Of a stretch of 64,000 nt of DNA, positions 62,331-64,000 are shown in pieces (within the stretch, counting starts at the first letter, position 1; each line of letters opens with the position of its first letter). The notes beneath the pieces were generated by a model. That model ran no database searches. It worked only from the letters and a program-made list of their open reading frames with translations, and was not told where the DNA came from. A program made the translations under genes and the position numbers. Source of the stretch: Streptomyces californicus (lineage in GTDB: Bacteria; Actinomycetota; Actinomycetes; Streptomycetales; Streptomycetaceae); NCBI RefSeq assembly GCF_000717645.1, contig NZ_JNZZ01000001.1, positions 372,001 to 436,000 of the forward strand, read 5' to 3'.

Positions 62331-63890
62331 GGCGCTGCTTTCCTTTCGGGGAGGGGTACGGGGAGTGCGCGGAGACGCGCCGGTGCGCGTTCGACGAGAA
62401 CGAGGGTCCGGCGGCCGGAAGGCGCCGGTGCCGTCGTCGGCCGTGTCGCCCGCCCCGGGGATCGGGGCGGGCGACACGGCGGTGAGGAGCACCGGGTCAG
62501 AAGGGCGCGCGTGTTCCCGGACATCGGAAGAAGCGTCTCCGGGCACCCGTCGTCCGGCGGTCCGCCGCCGGCGCACGTGTCATCGCCGGCCCCCACGCCG
62601 CCGACACCGCACCCCACACCACGAGACCTTTACGGACATGTCGCCTTCTCTCCGCCGCAGCACCGGCTTTCACGCCATCCGCCCCGCGGGCGGCCCCGCC
62701 CGTGGCGGATTCGCTTACGGGTCGGGGAGATATCGCCGACACCGGCTCCCGGCAGGGTCCGGCCATGACTTTCGGGTCACGTCATCGCTTTCCAAGGGAC
62801 GGCAAACAGGTAACACCCCGCACGGCTATGAGGGGGGAAGGACGAATATCGGCACGCAGCGGACCCTGAAGCCGACGAATCAGGCACCGGCCATGCCCGC
62901 GGCGGCTTCGATCCTCAGTGTGACCGGTGGCGTTTACGGGTTCAACAGCGCCTCGGCGAAGGACCGATATACACCTGTCACGTGTATCGCGTTCGAGTTG
63001 CGCCAAGCATGGGGCCGAAACGTTTCGGTGCAGGTGAGGCACGGAGTGACGCTGCTGGAGCGAGGACCGACCGGCCGGTACGGACCACCACGGCTGGCGG
63101 AAACAGGATGCGTCCCGTCCCGAATGGCGGAAAGCCTGCGCATCATTTTCCGGACACCGTTCACACTCCTTGGCCGCCACCCCGACCGGGAACCGACGGA
63201 CAGCGCCGCGAAACCCGACGACCGGAGGGGGCGCCGACCGGTGAAGGTATAGCGGCGGCAAAGGTGCGAGCCCCCATATGTGGTCCACACATCCATCCGG
63301 GTAAGCCCGGAAACGGCCGGAAGACCTGCTTCGCATCCCGTTCTTCATCCAGCGGCAACACGTGGTGGCGAAATTCTCACCAGGCGTTCACACGGGAGTC
63401 CGGGGCACCCCCCCTCGGCCGTCGGCCCGGCAGAGGGCGCCGGGGCCGCCGCGGGAGACGCCGCCCCCACGGCCCGGAGATGGGCCCATCCGTCAACTCG
63501 GCGCGCCACAGCGGATTTTCCGCACGGCGCGCGGACACATCGACGCCGCGACCCGAGGCGCGAAAGCGCTGGTCGGACACTGGTCGACCGCAGCGGGTGT
63601 CCCCTCAGCCGGTCCTCAACATCCGTCTACTTATGGCCACTTGCGACCGGAATCAGACCGCTCGCATGCGATCGATGCACAGATTTTTCGAAGATTCACT
63701 CGTCCACAGGTGCACACTTCGGCATAGGATCAAGCCGCGCCACAGGGGTGTCTTCTGCCCCGTGGGCCTCAACTCCCCCACCCATGAAGGCTTTCCGTCC
63801 CTCCGTACGGCTCCACACCCCCCACGATCCGTAAACAGGTACCCGCGTGTCACCGATATTCCAGCCCGGCCCCCACGACGGAGCCGCGCG
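62331..63890. other. 1.5-kb region without a convincing gene
   Basis: Frames on both strands (for example plus to 63252, minus 62782-63348) lack Streptomyces codon bias, ribosome sites and recognisable domains. Some parts are less GC-rich than the flanks (62780-63000, 63640-63740). An inverted repeat stands at 62969-62987. The right end holds the upstream region of the gene at 63891, including a possible 15-codon GTG leader (63848-63893) whose stop overlaps that start. Confidence 0.5.
62969..62987. promoter_or_regulatory. Inverted repeat in gene-free region
   Basis: ATACACCTGTCACGTGTAT: perfect 6-bp arms around seven bases, in an AT-richer part of the gap. It has the size of a regulator site but stands about 900 bases from the next gene. 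Function unknown. Confidence 0.4.
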
Positions 63891-64000
63891 GTGAAGATCA
63901 AGCGTCGCCTCGTCCTTCTCGTCGCCGCCCCGCTCGCCGTGGCCGTCGCCTTCTCGATCCTGGCTCTCGTGCCCGCCACGGACCGGGCGATCCAGGCGGG
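63891..64000 (+). CDS. N-terminus of a membrane protein, probably a sensor histidine kinase (partial)
   Basis: Only 36 codons are inside the window. They encode a basic start (VKIKRRLVLL) and one transmembrane helix (LVAAPLAVAVAFSILALV), then PATDRAIQ. This resembles the start of Streptomyces nitrate/nitrite-sensing-domain histidine kinases (CvnA-like). The GTG has CGGAG eight bases upstream. The rest lies beyond 64000, so the identity is tentative. Confidence 0.55.
   Translation, partial: MKIKRRLVLLVAAPLAVAVAFSILALVPATDRAIQA

Noticed and set aside
62782..63348. Minus-strand frame of 188 codons in the right gap
   Set aside because: No third-position bias, no ribosome site, no recognisable domain; an equally long plus frame overlaps it.

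Overview
The window is high-GC actinobacterial DNA and almost certainly comes from a Streptomyces chromosome. Third codon positions are nearly all G or C, starts are often GTG with GGAGG-type ribosome sites, and many genes overlap as ATGA/GTGA. The gene order also matches a well-known S. coelicolor neighbourhood. All names are assigned by reading protein motifs by eye; no database search was run.

Left part (1-31.8 kb, core chromosome). An APC amino-acid permease and dxs are followed by a xylose-type ABC operon (xylF-xylG-xylH). Next come a ROK regulator (rok7B7), an N-acetylglucosamine/chitobiose-type ABC operon (ngcE-ngcF-ngcG) and a large secreted GH92 alpha-mannosidase. A DasR-like (dre) site lies between ngcE and the mannosidase, and an inverted repeat lies ahead of xylF. 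A compact cassette follows: one ABC exporter-type protein, a tandem-Nudix protein, a single Nudix protein and two short coupled ORFs. Then come aconitase (acnA) with a TamR-like palindrome, an MFS transporter with a low-complexity loop, a CGNR zinc-finger regulator, and APH-like, VOC and RidA proteins. The block ends with an unusual MurA enzyme that carries its own N-terminal HTH domain.

Middle (31.8-34.9 kb). A short, gene-poor and less GC-rich islet holds an orphan SUKH-type immunity protein and a 437-residue protein of unknown function.

Right part (about 35.2-62.3 kb) is a non-ribosomal peptide gene cluster that I do not recognise as a named pathway. Its left operon (+) encodes a free carrier protein, a SyrB2-type non-haem iron halogenase (HxA in place of HxD), a thioesterase, a free adenylation enzyme with a proline-like code, a cation/proton antiporter and a LuxR regulator. 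Two leftward operons face it. One encodes flavin reductase, flavin-dependent monooxygenase, cupin, PapA-like acyltransferase and amidase. The other encodes a two-module NRPS (C-A(Ser)-T-C-A-T-TE), an FAD monooxygenase and an SDR with an altered active site. A SARP/AfsR-type activator, a 14-helix MFS exporter and a LysR regulator close the cluster. The likely logic is that an amino acid is loaded on the free carrier, chlorinated there, and passed to the NRPS ahead of serine and a second residue of unknown identity, then oxidised and possibly acylated. A 15-bp direct-repeat array ahead of the NRPS shares a 14-bp exact word with the gap upstream of the flavin-reductase operon, and a weaker copy sits ahead of the carrier-protein operon. 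This suggests one regulator for the whole cluster.

Right edge (62.3-64.0 kb). About 1.5 kb without a convincing gene precedes the first codons of a membrane protein that resembles a nitrate-sensing-type sensor histidine kinase.
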